A stretch of DNA of 64,000 nt from Flavobacterium bizetiae (lineage in GTDB: Bacteria > Bacteroidota > Bacteroidia > Flavobacteriales > Flavobacteriaceae). This document shows, one piece after another, positions 8,737-17,648 of this stretch; within the stretch, counting starts at the first letter, position 1; every line of letters begins with the position of its first letter. A program made the position numbers and the translations under genes. The DNA lies in contig NZ_CADCSU010000103.1 in the NCBI RefSeq assembly GCF_902804475.1, positions 24,548-88,547 on the forward strand, written 5' to 3'. The notes under the pieces were generated by a model. That model was not told the DNA's origin. It worked only from the letters and a program-made list of their open reading frames with translations, and ran no database searches.

Positions 8737-9129
8737 ATGGAAACAAATAGACAGAAAAAAATAGGCGGTGTCATCCAGAAAGATTTGGTTGATATTTTGC
8801 AAGGTGAAGTGAGAAAAAACGGAATTACTAATTTGGTAATTTCGGTATCCAAAGTTAGTGTTACTACAGACTTATCTGTGGCAACAGTTTATTTAAGCAT
8901 TTTTCCTCAGGACAAAGCCAAAGAAACTTTAGAAGGTATAAAGTCAAACAGTACTTTAATCAAGCATGATTTATCACAACGTGTTCGTTTGCAATTGCGT
9001 CGTGTACCCAACCTGGTATTCTTTATCGATGACTCTTTAGATTATATCGAAAAAATTGATAACGCATTATCAAACAGAGAAAATCCAATCGAAAATCGTG
9101 ATCTTTTAGAAAAAAGAAGAAAATCATAA
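8737..9129 (+). CDS. rbfA: Ribosome-binding factor A
   Basis: 130 residues, the usual length. It shows the RbfA pattern: N-terminal METNRQKKIGGVIQKDLVDIL, the central strand VISVSKVSVTTDLSVATVYLS, and the C-terminal LSQRVRLQLRRVPNLVFFID with the family's R-x-x-P-x-L-x-F-x-x-D motif. RbfA is a KH-fold protein that helps mature the 30S ribosomal subunit. It lies one base upstream of the permease gene, so the two are probably co-transcribed. Confidence 0.95.
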   Translation: METNRQKKIGGVIQKDLVDILQGEVRKNGITNLVISVSKVSVTTDLSVATVYLSIFPQDKAKETLEGIKSNSTLIKHDLSQRVRLQLRRVPNLVFFIDDSLDYIEKIDNALSNRENPIENRDLLEKRRKS

Positions 9130-9130
9130 A

Positions 9131-10330
9131 TTGAATTTCCCCCTTTACATAGCCAAACGTTATATTTTTAGCAGAAGTAAAAACAATGCTATCAATATCA
9201 TTAATCGCATTGCCAGCATGGGAATTATTGTTGGCACAATGGCTTTGTTTGTGGTTTTATCTGTTTTTAGCGGATTAAAAGTCTTTAGTCTTTCGTTTAC
9301 AAACGAGATAGATCCCGATCTAAAAATTACAAGTACTTACGGAAAATCGTTTTTGATTACGCCCGATCAGGAAAATCAAATTAAGAAAATTGACGGTGTA
9401 GTTTTATATACCAAAATTATCGAAGAACGTGTTTTGTTTTTGTTTAAAGACAAACAACAAGTTACTTATCTAAAAGGTGTCGACAGAAATTATCCTGTAG
9501 TAAACGACATCAAAAAAAAACTCTTTAACGGAGACTGGCTAAAACCGGATACATATCAGGTGGTTATTGGTTACGGAATTGCACAGGATTTTTCGATGGG
9601 AATCCTTGATTTCGAAAACCCTCTGCAGATATTCGCACCAAAACCCGGAAAAGGAGCAATCGAAAATCCGGAAGAAGCCTTTAATAAAACAGATGTTTTA
9701 CCTGTCGGAATTTATTCAATCAGCGAAGATTTAGATTCAAAATATGTGTTTGCTGATATAGGTTTAGCTCAGGAGTTGCTGATGTATAAACCGAATCAAA
9801 TTTCAGGAATCGAATTTCATCTGAAAGAAGGAGCAAATGAAAGGGCTATTAGTGACAAGCTAAATACCATTTTCAATAATAAAATCACCATAAAAAACAG
9901 AGCTCAACTTAATGAGTCTTTGTATAAAATGCTAAATACAGAGAATATCGTGGTTTACCTGATTTTTACTTTGGTAATTATTGTGGCCCTTTTTAATTTG
10001 GTTGGAGCATTAATTATGATGATTTTAGAAAAGAAAGGAAATCTTAAAACCCTTTTTAACCTTGGAACAGAAATCAGTAGTTTGCGAAAAATATTCCTGC
10101 TGCAAGGAACTTTGCTAAGCGTTTTTGGAGGGATAATTGGTCTCATTCTCGGTATTATTTTAGTGCTGTTACAACAGCGATTTGAACTTATTATGATCAC
10201 CCCAACTTTGGCATATCCGGTAGTTTTCAGTCTTGAAAATGTGCTTATAGTTATGGGAACAATTGTATCACTTGGTTTTGTGGCTTCCTTAATCGCCAGC
10301 AGTCGTGTAAGTAAAAAGTTATTAGATTAA
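9131..10330 (+). CDS. ABC transporter permease, LolC/LolE-FtsX family
   Basis: 399 residues. The architecture is that of the LolCE/MacB permease family: one N-terminal transmembrane helix (IASMGIIVGTMALFVVLSVFSGL), a periplasmic domain of about 220 residues, then three C-terminal helices (around 275-300, 325-350 and 365-390) that form the FtsX domain. The start is a TTG at 9131 (MNFPLYIAKRYIFSR, typical for the family). LolCDE releases lipoproteins from the inner membrane for transfer to LolA. No ATPase gene is adjacent, so the partner must be elsewhere. It overlaps no gene and follows rbfA directly. Confidence 0.85.
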   Translation: MNFPLYIAKRYIFSRSKNNAINIINRIASMGIIVGTMALFVVLSVFSGLKVFSLSFTNEIDPDLKITSTYGKSFLITPDQENQIKKIDGVVLYTKIIEERVLFLFKDKQQVTYLKGVDRNYPVVNDIKKKLFNGDWLKPDTYQVVIGYGIAQDFSMGILDFENPLQIFAPKPGKGAIENPEEAFNKTDVLPVGIYSISEDLDSKYVFADIGLAQELLMYKPNQISGIEFHLKEGANERAISDKLNTIFNNKITIKNRAQLNESLYKMLNTENIVVYLIFTLVIIVALFNLVGALIMMILEKKGNLKTLFNLGTEISSLRKIFLLQGTLLSVFGGIIGLILGIILVLLQQRFELIMITPTLAYPVVFSLENVLIVMGTIVSLGFVASLIASSRVSKKLLD

Positions 10331-10500
10331 TATTTTCCTAAAAAATATTACTTATATTTATCCTCTTAAAAAACTACAGTTTATGATTGTTTCTGCCTAA
10401 TCCTATTTTATTTTTTCGAATAATTAGGATACTTACGTTTATTTTTCTTCTGTTCAGATCTTTGAATCTGGACCAATTTTATCATTTATCCTAATACATC

Positions 10501-11928
10501 ATGACAGAAACAACTATACAGAAAAGTTTATTTTCTAAAATTTTCACCACTTTAAAACAAGCCATCAAAGGAGACGAATCTTTTGATTATACCGTAGGAA
10601 GTATCAAAAAAGCAGTTATTCTATTGGCCATTCCGATGGTCTTAGAAATGATGATGGAATCTGTTTTTGCTTTGGTCGATCTTTATTTCGTAGGACATTT
10701 AGAGCACAGCAGTTTTGCGATTCAAACCGTAGGATTAACAGAATCTGTACTTGCTATTATATATTCAGTCGCTATTGGTATGAGTATGGCCGCAACAGCA
10801 GTTGTTGCCCGACGCATTGGCGAAAAAGATCCTGTTGCAGCAGCAAAAGCCGGAATGCAGGCCATTATTATTGCTTTTGTGATCAATTGTATCATAAGTA
10901 TTTTTGGCGTTATTTATGCCAAAGAAATCCTGATGTTAATGGGCGCTTCTGAGGAAGCGGCAGAACACGGTTATATTTTTACCCAAATTATGATTGGCGG
11001 AAGTTTATGCATTATGCTTTTGTTCCTGATTAACGGAATATTTCGCGGAGCAGGAAACGCAGCAATTGCCATGAAAAGTCTTTGGTTAGCCAACATTTTA
11101 AATATTGTTTTATGTCCGATATTAATTAACGGTTTCGGCCCAATTCCTGCTTTTGGATTAACCGGTGCAGCAATCGCTACCACTTTAGGAAGAAGTATTG
11201 GAGTATTGTATCAGGTATTTCATTTGTTTTTTGGCAATGGAGCTTTAAAAATCAAACTTTCTTATTTCATTCCGGATTTTCATCAAATAAAGGCATTGGT
11301 AAAAATTGCTGCTCCGGGAGTTCTACAATTCGTTATTGCATCTTGCAGCTGGATTTTTCTGGCGCAATTGGTAGCAACAACAGGCGGAGATCATGGATCT
11401 GCAGGATATCAGACTGCGCTTAGAATTATGATGTTTTTTATTCTTCCGGCTTGGGGATTAAGTAATGCCGCAGCAACTCTGGTAGGGCAAAACTTAGGAG
11501 CAAAACAAATCGATCGTGCCGAAAAATCAGTTTATACTACGGCCAAATACAATGTCATTTTTATGGCGACCATTATGGTAATTGTATTGTGTTTTGGAAA
11601 GTATATTATTTCGTTTTTTACCAACGATGAATTGGTAAAAACAATAGCTGTCGAAGCCTTACAGATTATGAGTATCGGATTTATCTTTTACGGAATCGGA
11701 ATGGTTTTAATCAATACATTCAATGGGGCAGGAGATACCTGGACACCAACCGGAATTAATTTCTTTGGTTTTTGGTTGTTCCAGATTCCACTTGCTTATG
11801 TGTTGGCAAAACATTTTAATATGGGGCCAACAGGAGTTTTTATCGCAATTCCGGTTGCGGAAACTGCAATAACATTGGCGAGTATTTTCTTTTATAAAAG
11901 AGGAAAATGGAAACGTATTCAAGTATAA
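10501..11928 (+). CDS. MATE family efflux transporter
   Basis: 475 residues with about 12 hydrophobic helices and the MATE repeats in each half: IKKAVILLAIPMVLEMMMES followed by VDLYFVGHL in the first half, and IAAPGVLQF followed by AGYQTALRI in the second. MATE proteins export cationic compounds in exchange for Na+ or H+. The 170-base spacer before it suggests its own promoter, and a strong terminator follows. The substrate cannot be inferred. Confidence 0.93.
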   Translation: MTETTIQKSLFSKIFTTLKQAIKGDESFDYTVGSIKKAVILLAIPMVLEMMMESVFALVDLYFVGHLEHSSFAIQTVGLTESVLAIIYSVAIGMSMAATAVVARRIGEKDPVAAAKAGMQAIIIAFVINCIISIFGVIYAKEILMLMGASEEAAEHGYIFTQIMIGGSLCIMLLFLINGIFRGAGNAAIAMKSLWLANILNIVLCPILINGFGPIPAFGLTGAAIATTLGRSIGVLYQVFHLFFGNGALKIKLSYFIPDFHQIKALVKIAAPGVLQFVIASCSWIFLAQLVATTGGDHGSAGYQTALRIMMFFILPAWGLSNAAATLVGQNLGAKQIDRAEKSVYTTAKYNVIFMATIMVIVLCFGKYIISFFTNDELVKTIAVEALQIMSIGFIFYGIGMVLINTFNGAGDTWTPTGINFFGFWLFQIPLAYVLAKHFNMGPTGVFIAIPVAETAITLASIFFYKRGKWKRIQV

Positions 11929-11935
11929 TTTATAA

Positions 11936-11970
11936 CAAAAAAGACCTTCAAATTTTGAAGGTCTTTTTTT
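11936..11970. terminator. Terminator after the MATE gene
   Basis: Inverted repeat AAAAAAGACCTTCAAA / TTTGAAGGTCTTTTTTT with a very short loop, located 8 bases after the stop codon. Confidence 0.9.
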
Positions 11971-11978
11971 ATATCAGG

Positions 11979-12009
11979 TCTTTGTCAAAGTTTAAAACTT
12001 TGACAAAGA
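11979..12009. terminator. Second hairpin between convergent MATE and dusB genes
   Basis: Perfect 15-base arms TCTTTGTCAAAGTTT / AAACTTTGACAAAGA around one central A. It lies just beyond the dusB stop codon. It has no long T-tract, so termination of dusB is probable rather than certain. Confidence 0.6.
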
Positions 12010-12021
12010 TTATATTATAGT

Positions 12022-13014
12022 TTAAACAAACTCATATCCAGCATAAACCTGCTCGATTTCTTTCATAATAGCAAACAAAGCTTCAGGTTCATCAGTAGTT
12101 ACCAGTTTTTGTTTGTATTCTTTAAAGGAATGAATTCCTTTAAAATAATTGGTATAATGACGGCGCATTTCAACAATTCCTAAACGTTCGCCTTTCCATT
12201 CCATCGACCACATAAGATGATTTCTGGCAGCTTCTACACGATCAGCAACTGTTGGAGCAGCTAAGTGTTCACCCGTCTTAAAATAATGCTTGATTTCGTT
12301 AAAAATCCACGGATAACCAATAGCAGCACGACCAATCATGATTCCGTCAATACCATATTCGTTTTTATATTTTAATGCTTTTTCAGGATTGTCGATATCG
12401 CCATTTCCAAAAATAGGCATTGTAATTCTCGGGTTGTTTTTTACACGTGCAATATGCGACCAATCAGAATGCCCTTTATACATTTGAGCACGGGTTCTTG
12501 CATGAATCGTTAAAGCTTGAACACCAATATCCTGAAGTCTTTCAGCAACTTCATCAATGTTGATTGAATTTTCATCCCAGCCTAAACGCGTTTTTACCGT
12601 TACAGGCAAATCTGTACTTCTGATAACCGCTTTTGTCAAACGAACCATCAAATCTACATCTTTTAAAACTCCGGCTCCGGCACCTTTACAAACTACTTTT
12701 TTTACAGGACATCCAAAATTAATATCCACTAAATCAGGTTTTACTGTAGAAACAATTTTAGACGAAAGTGCCATTGCTTCTTCATCACCACCAAAAATCT
12801 GAATTCCAACCGGACGTTCGTAATCAAAAATATCCAACTTCATTCTACTTTTGATCGCATCACGAATCAATCCTTCAGACGAAATAAATTCAGAATACAT
12901 CATATCAGCGCCATGCGTTTTGCATAATCTGCGAAACGGCGGATCACTAACATCTTCCATCGGTGCGAGTAATAAAGGAAATTCGGGTAATTCTATGTTG
13001 CCAATCTTGACCAT
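12022..13014 (-). CDS. dusB: tRNA-dihydrouridine synthase
   Basis: 330 residues from the ATG at 13012-13014. A longer frame begins with a TTG at 13032, but that codon lies inside the predicted -7 box, so the ATG is preferred. Dus features: LLAPMEDVSDPPFRRLC, the FMN-site motif NFGCPVKKVVCKGAGAG that carries the catalytic Cys region, PVTVKTRLGW, and ARTRAQMYKG. The enzyme reduces uridines of tRNA D-loops with FMN and NADPH. It stands alone between a terminator and the pigment cluster. Confidence 0.93.
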   Translation of the reverse strand: MVKIGNIELPEFPLLLAPMEDVSDPPFRRLCKTHGADMMYSEFISSEGLIRDAIKSRMKLDIFDYERPVGIQIFGGDEEAMALSSKIVSTVKPDLVDINFGCPVKKVVCKGAGAGVLKDVDLMVRLTKAVIRSTDLPVTVKTRLGWDENSINIDEVAERLQDIGVQALTIHARTRAQMYKGHSDWSHIARVKNNPRITMPIFGNGDIDNPEKALKYKNEYGIDGIMIGRAAIGYPWIFNEIKHYFKTGEHLAAPTVADRVEAARNHLMWSMEWKGERLGIVEMRRHYTNYFKGIHSFKEYKQKLVTTDEPEALFAIMKEIEQVYAGYEFV

Positions 13015-13029
13015 CTTCAATATTTTGTG

Positions 13030-13062
13030 CAAAATTACAACTTTTTAGTCGAATTGGCACAA
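13030..13062 (-). promoter_or_regulatory. Predicted promoter of dusB
   Basis: On the minus strand, TAATTTTG (13037-13030) matches TAnnTTTG and a TTG at 13062-13060 lies 22 bases upstream, the same spacing as in front of rbfA. This leaves a leader of about 10 bases before the ATG at 13014. Confidence 0.5.
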
Positions 13063-13066
13063 TTCG

Positions 13067-13160
13067 AGGTACAAAGGCTCAAAGTAACAAAGGGACAAAG
13101 GTTTTTTTATAACGTTGATTAAGAGCCTTTGTCCCTCTGAACCTTTGCAACTTTGCACCT
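13067..13160. repeat. Imperfect inverted repeat of ACAAAGG-type elements
   Basis: The left arm (AGGTACAAAGGCTCAAAG then AACAAAGGGACAAAGG) is complementary, with gaps, to the right arm (AGAGCCTTTGTCCCTCTGAACC then TTTGCAACTTTGCACCT). It lies between the end of the PaaK-like gene and the dusB promoter and probably ends the long pigment transcript. Confidence 0.6.
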
Positions 13161-13166
13161 ATAAAG

Positions 13167-14453
13167 TTACCTATAATCAAAAAATCGAATTGGTTTTCGG
13201 CTCATTGGGTTAAAAACTAAAGGATTTAAAGTTTCTTTCGAGGCGAACTCGATCTTTGGTGTAACTCTTAATTTGGCTCTAAAGTGATCTTTTATTTCTT
13301 GTAAAAATTCAGAAGATTGATTTTTTACCGCAATTTTTATCAGGATTTCATCCGTTCCTAAATCGTTGGTCGAGATCTCGATAATATGATTTTCGATATT
13401 ATCAAAACCACTCAAAACATCATTCATCGCTGGCGGATAAAGTGTTGTACCTTTGTATTTTATCATTTGTTTTTTACGTCCCACAACTGGTCCAACGCGC
13501 AACGTATTTCGACCGCAAGCGCAAGGACTGTGGTGTAACTGAACAATATCTCCGGTTTTAAAACGTAACAAAGGCATCGCTTCAATACCTAAAGTCGTAA
13601 AAGTTAGTTCGCCAATTTCGCCCTCTTTTACAGGAATATTATTTTCGTCCAGCACTTCAACAATAATCAATTCCGGATGATGATGGCCACCATTTCCGTG
13701 TTCGCATTCTGTAAAAGCGGTGCTCATTTCTGTAGAAGCATAAGTCGAAAACAACTTAATATTCCATTTTTCAGTGATTTTATTCGATAAGATATTCATC
13801 GAAAAATCCTGATTACGCAAAGATTCACCAATGCAAATTGCACCTTTTATACTCGAATTATTATAATCAATTCCGTGTGCTTCGGCGTATTCAATTAACT
13901 TTAATAAAAACGAAGGAACGGTAATTAAATAAGAAGGTTTGTATTTTAAAATCGAATCCCATTGCAATTCTGGAATTCCGGCACCAACACGAATTACGCC
14001 CACTTTTAGTTTTCGCAAACCAAGAAAATAGGCAAGACCAGCCATAAATTTTCTGTCGATTGTTGTCATTAATTGCACTACATCACCTTCGGCAATTCCG
14101 GCGCAGGCAAACGAAATCGCTTCATTATACGCCAATCGGTCTAAGTCAGAATCTGTTAAACCAAAAGTTACAGGATCTCCTAAAGTCCCTGAAGTCGAAG
14201 CATAATCGATAATTTTATGTTGCGGAACACACAAAAAATCATCGTTGTATTCTTGTAAATCTTCTTTTGTTGTTACAGGCAAATATTGCAAATCTTCGAG
14301 CGTTTTAATTTTCGAAATATCAATATTTTGTCCTGCAAAAAGGCGTTTGTAAAAAGGGGAATTTTGACTGATATATTCTAAAAGTTCGACTAATTTTTGC
14401 TCTTGAAAATTTTTAATTTCTTCTAAAGAATCTTTTTCTATTAATGGAATCAT
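13167..14453 (-). CDS. PaaK-like adenylate-forming ligase of the flexirubin cluster
   Basis: 428 residues, the length of phenylacetate-CoA ligases. The ATP-binding loop reads YASTSGTLGDPVTFG, the A5-type motif reads FSTYASTEM, and the ribose-binding region reads LLRFKTGDI. A CACGR segment and GRKKQMIKYKG follow before a small C-terminal domain. The family activates aryl acids as acyl-adenylates and passes them to CoA or a carrier protein. It is the last gene of the minus-strand pigment run and its start overlaps the stop of the C45-like gene by four bases. The best inference is activation of coumarate (or a derivative) as polyene starter. No other ligase is visible in the cluster. Confidence 0.8.
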   Translation of the reverse strand: MIPLIEKDSLEEIKNFQEQKLVELLEYISQNSPFYKRLFAGQNIDISKIKTLEDLQYLPVTTKEDLQEYNDDFLCVPQHKIIDYASTSGTLGDPVTFGLTDSDLDRLAYNEAISFACAGIAEGDVVQLMTTIDRKFMAGLAYFLGLRKLKVGVIRVGAGIPELQWDSILKYKPSYLITVPSFLLKLIEYAEAHGIDYNNSSIKGAICIGESLRNQDFSMNILSNKITEKWNIKLFSTYASTEMSTAFTECEHGNGGHHHPELIIVEVLDENNIPVKEGEIGELTFTTLGIEAMPLLRFKTGDIVQLHHSPCACGRNTLRVGPVVGRKKQMIKYKGTTLYPPAMNDVLSGFDNIENHIIEISTNDLGTDEILIKIAVKNQSSEFLQEIKDHFRAKLRVTPKIEFASKETLNPLVFNPMSRKPIRFFDYR

Positions 14454-16120
14454 CGTAATTTTCTTTTGATTTTTTTTAAATAATCTTCAATTGCTGTTTT
14501 ATCAGGAACTGTCGTAATTTCTTTGGTTAAAGCTTTTTCAAAATTGGCCTGAGAAAGCTGGTATTCTTTTTTTTGATAAAAGTACAACCCTGCTTTGTAA
14601 TACACAACCCAATAATCAGGGTTTAAGGATTGATAATTCTGGATAAATTCAGGATTGATCGTTTCTTTATTTTTAAGATACAGATCTATTTTATGATCTT
14701 CAATTCTAAATTTTTGATAGTTTTTGTATTGAATGGTTTCCAGAAAAGGATCTTTTGGAATGTCTAAATTTTTCTGTTGAAAAGAAGAAACAACTGTTTT
14801 CATTTTTCTTTCTTTAAAAATAGAATCCAGATTATAGCAGACAAATTCGCCTAACTGATATGGATTTGCCGAAACCCAAACCAATTTTTCTTTTGGTTTA
14901 AAAATTACTCCATGATGTGCCATTAATTGATTCAGGGCTTTTTCGTTGCCATAACCCAGCGCAATATTTTGTAAACCGTCTTTATTTCTTAGAATTTCAG
15001 AGGCAATTTTTGGGTTGATTTTCGGGTTTTCTGCAAAAAGTTCCTGCATTCTTTCAAAGCGATATTCAGAATGGCTGTTGGCAATTTGCAATTGATTTCG
15101 TTTTTCGTTTTTTAAATCCTCTCCCTGAAAATGGTTGGAACAAAACAATTGATCGCTATTTGGTACTTCATAAACGTCCATTTTTTTGGGTGAAACTTCA
15201 ATTAAAATCGCTTTGTTATCGTGTGCACTTCCAACCATAATAGATTCTGAAACAAAAACTTCCCTTTTTTTAGCAATCGCAATCGCTTCTTCAATATTCT
15301 TGGTATGTTGCAAAATTTCACGTGTCAAAATCGAAATAGGAGTTTTGGCAATCAACGGTATTTTAGATTTCGAAGCATTAATCGTAACCGTTAAACCTTC
15401 TTCATTCATTCCGGAAACCGCGCCCACCATTCCGGGCCAGGTGATCATCATAAATTGATGTCCTTCTTTCGGATTTATAAACGCCACGATTTTATTTTCC
15501 GCGAAAGCGTCATTAACATAAAAATCAAAATTACGCCCGAGGATTAAATTTCCGTCCTCAGATTTTTCTCCCCAGGCAGCAAAAGAGGAGCAACCCACCA
15601 AAGCCAAATCCTGCAAAGCGTGACCAATATCGTGCGCGGCGTGCAAATACAAACTACGCTGAAATTGTGGCGCGATATTATCAAAATCATGCGATGTGTA
15701 TTGCGAAACGCCAAAAATTTCGGTTTGATATTCTTCAGGAACATTAAGATATAATTTTCTGTTGTACCATTTTAGAAAATTTCGAAGGAGTCTTTGCTGA
15801 AATTTCGACGGAACAATATCCTTTATTTTCGAGAAGAATATATGTTCCTGATTTTTTAAAAGAGAATCAGACAAAGCGCCGGTATTAAGACCAATTTCAA
15901 GCGGATCGCCTTCGACGTATAATTCCCAAAGTCCTTGTTTATTTTTTAAAAGTGAATTTTTTCCCGAAACAAAAGCGCTGTCAGATTGTTTTACGACAAC
16001 GGGCTTTGTTGCATTATAATTGGCAACTTCAGGAAGATGATGCATAGATTTTGATGTTCCGCAAGAGGCTAACACCAATAAAAAACCAACGAAAAAAAAT
16101 AAATTAATTCGGCTTTTCAT
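14450..16120 (-). CDS. C45/acyltransferase-like lipoprotein with C-terminal TPR-like repeat
   Basis: 556 residues. A lipoprotein signal peptide ends in VLASC. Around residue 176 comes VGCSSFAAWG then DGNLILGRNFDF, which is the pattern of the penicillin acyltransferase (C45) Ntn-hydrolase family: a Gly-Cys bond for self-cleavage, Cys as the new N-terminal nucleophile, and the NxDF element. EGLTVTINASK and LTREILQHTKNIEEAI are also family-like. The C-terminus contains a TPR-like unit (YYKAGLYFYQKKEYQLSQANFEKAL). As an exported lipoprotein it would act in the periplasm or outer membrane on amide or ester bonds. It lies between an FAD oxidoreductase and the ligase, so pigment maturation is likely, but its substrate is unknown. 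Confidence 0.75.
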   Translation of the reverse strand: MKSRINLFFFVGFLLVLASCGTSKSMHHLPEVANYNATKPVVVKQSDSAFVSGKNSLLKNKQGLWELYVEGDPLEIGLNTGALSDSLLKNQEHIFFSKIKDIVPSKFQQRLLRNFLKWYNRKLYLNVPEEYQTEIFGVSQYTSHDFDNIAPQFQRSLYLHAAHDIGHALQDLALVGCSSFAAWGEKSEDGNLILGRNFDFYVNDAFAENKIVAFINPKEGHQFMMITWPGMVGAVSGMNEEGLTVTINASKSKIPLIAKTPISILTREILQHTKNIEEAIAIAKKREVFVSESIMVGSAHDNKAILIEVSPKKMDVYEVPNSDQLFCSNHFQGEDLKNEKRNQLQIANSHSEYRFERMQELFAENPKINPKIASEILRNKDGLQNIALGYGNEKALNQLMAHHGVIFKPKEKLVWVSANPYQLGEFVCYNLDSIFKERKMKTVVSSFQQKNLDIPKDPFLETIQYKNYQKFRIEDHKIDLYLKNKETINPEFIQNYQSLNPDYWVVYYKAGLYFYQKKEYQLSQANFEKALTKEITTVPDKTAIEDYLKKIKRKLR

Positions 16121-16129
16121 ATCTACACT

Positions 16130-17647
16130 TTATTCAGACGCTTGATTTATTTTGGTGACTAAATATTCTTTTCCCAGAATTTCTGAGCAAGTTACAACCG
16201 CGCCAATCGTCACGCCTAAGACTCCGTGCATGTTGATACTTTGGCCTGTAAGATATAAATTATCCAGCTTAGTTTTTGACGGAATCAGGGTTTTCATCGG
16301 ATTATTCGAATCTTTAACATAACCGTACATATTACCATTGTCTCCGCCAATATAATCGCGATACGAAAGCGGAGTAGAAGTATGCACAGATTGAATGCAA
16401 TCTCTAATACCGGGGAATTTCACCTCAATTTCAGTTAAAAACTTAGCCGCTTTTCGGGATTTAAACTCTTCGTAGCTTTCTCCGCGATCATTTTCATCGA
16501 CGGTTGTATTAAAAGTATCGATCCAGGGCGCGACATCTTCGTATTTCATATAAGTTATGAAAGTCATTCCTTCGGCCCACTCTTCTTGCTTTTTTGAGGC
16601 ATTCATAGAAGCCATAAAAGCTTTTGGCCACGAGTTTTCGTCATAATCATGTGCCGTCCAGACTTCGCTGCTTTTCTTGAAATGATAATGGTTGTGGTTG
16701 ATGTATTTGAAAGTTTCGGGTTTAAAAACAATGTATAAACTAAAGGCCGAAATAACGCCTTCGAGACTTTGGACCCTGCTGTAAAATGATTTTCTAAAGT
16801 TCTCTTCGCCAGCCAGTTTTAGCGTAGTTTTGGGTTCTATGTTTGAGATAAAATAAGAACCGGAAACCTGAGTTCCGTCTTTCATATCAACCGAAGTTAC
16901 TTTTTTATCTTCGACATTAAATCTAGTAACTTCTTTGTATTTGTAAAATTCGCCGCCGTATTTTTTAAGCTGTTTCAAAAGCTGCTTCGTGATTTGACTT
17001 CCGCCATTGATACAACGCCAGGAACTTTGAATATAAGAGTTTACAGAAAGGGCATGAACGTAAAATGGCGATTTATCTGCAATACCCGCATACAAGAAAT
17101 TAGAACCGGCAAGAACCGCTTTTAGTTTTTCATTTTCTGTACATTCTTCGATCGTTTGTTTGGCATTTAGAGACAGAATTTCGTTATCGTATTTTCCTTC
17201 CCATTCTAAATTATAGAGCGGAAAACATTCGCAAATCGCTTTTATTTTTTTACAATATTCCTCGATGTTTGCTTTTTCATTTGGGAAAAAAGTGACCAAC
17301 TGATTGGCAAAATTATCGTAACCCTGAGCATGAGGATATTCGTTTTCATCGTCTTCAAAAGAGATAATATCAAAACCATTTTCATCTAATTTTTTAAGAT
17401 TAAGATGATCCATAATGCCCAAATATTTAAAATATTTGTACAGATTTTGCCCTTCGTCAAGACCTCCTATGTAGTGAATTCCGGTATCAAAAATGGTTTT
17501 ATCGCGCACAAAAGTTTGCAGATTTCCGCCGTATTGATTGTTTTTTTCGAGCACACAAACGCTATAACCTTCTTTTGCCAGAATTATTGCCGAGACCAAT
17601 CCGCCGAGACCGCTGCCTGTTATTACTACATCGTATTGCTCTTTCAT
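16130..17647 (-). CDS. CrtI-like FAD-dependent oxidoreductase (first of two)
   Basis: 505 residues. The dinucleotide-binding fold is at the N-terminus (DVVITGSGLGGLVSAIILA then VLEKNNQYGG), and the C-terminus has the second FAD motif (LYLTGQSINMHGVLGVTIGA). The whole resembles the phytoene desaturase / carotenoid isomerase family (CrtI/CRTISO). Such enzymes desaturate or isomerise polyenes. In a flexirubin locus, oxidation or cis-trans adjustment of the aryl polyene is plausible. It starts one base after the stop of the MMPL fusion gene. A paralogue lies at 39901-41541 in the same cluster. Confidence 0.85.
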   Translation of the reverse strand: MKEQYDVVITGSGLGGLVSAIILAKEGYSVCVLEKNNQYGGNLQTFVRDKTIFDTGIHYIGGLDEGQNLYKYFKYLGIMDHLNLKKLDENGFDIISFEDDENEYPHAQGYDNFANQLVTFFPNEKANIEEYCKKIKAICECFPLYNLEWEGKYDNEILSLNAKQTIEECTENEKLKAVLAGSNFLYAGIADKSPFYVHALSVNSYIQSSWRCINGGSQITKQLLKQLKKYGGEFYKYKEVTRFNVEDKKVTSVDMKDGTQVSGSYFISNIEPKTTLKLAGEENFRKSFYSRVQSLEGVISAFSLYIVFKPETFKYINHNHYHFKKSSEVWTAHDYDENSWPKAFMASMNASKKQEEWAEGMTFITYMKYEDVAPWIDTFNTTVDENDRGESYEEFKSRKAAKFLTEIEVKFPGIRDCIQSVHTSTPLSYRDYIGGDNGNMYGYVKDSNNPMKTLIPSKTKLDNLYLTGQSINMHGVLGVTIGAVVTCSEILGKEYLVTKINQASE

Positions 17648-17648
17648 G

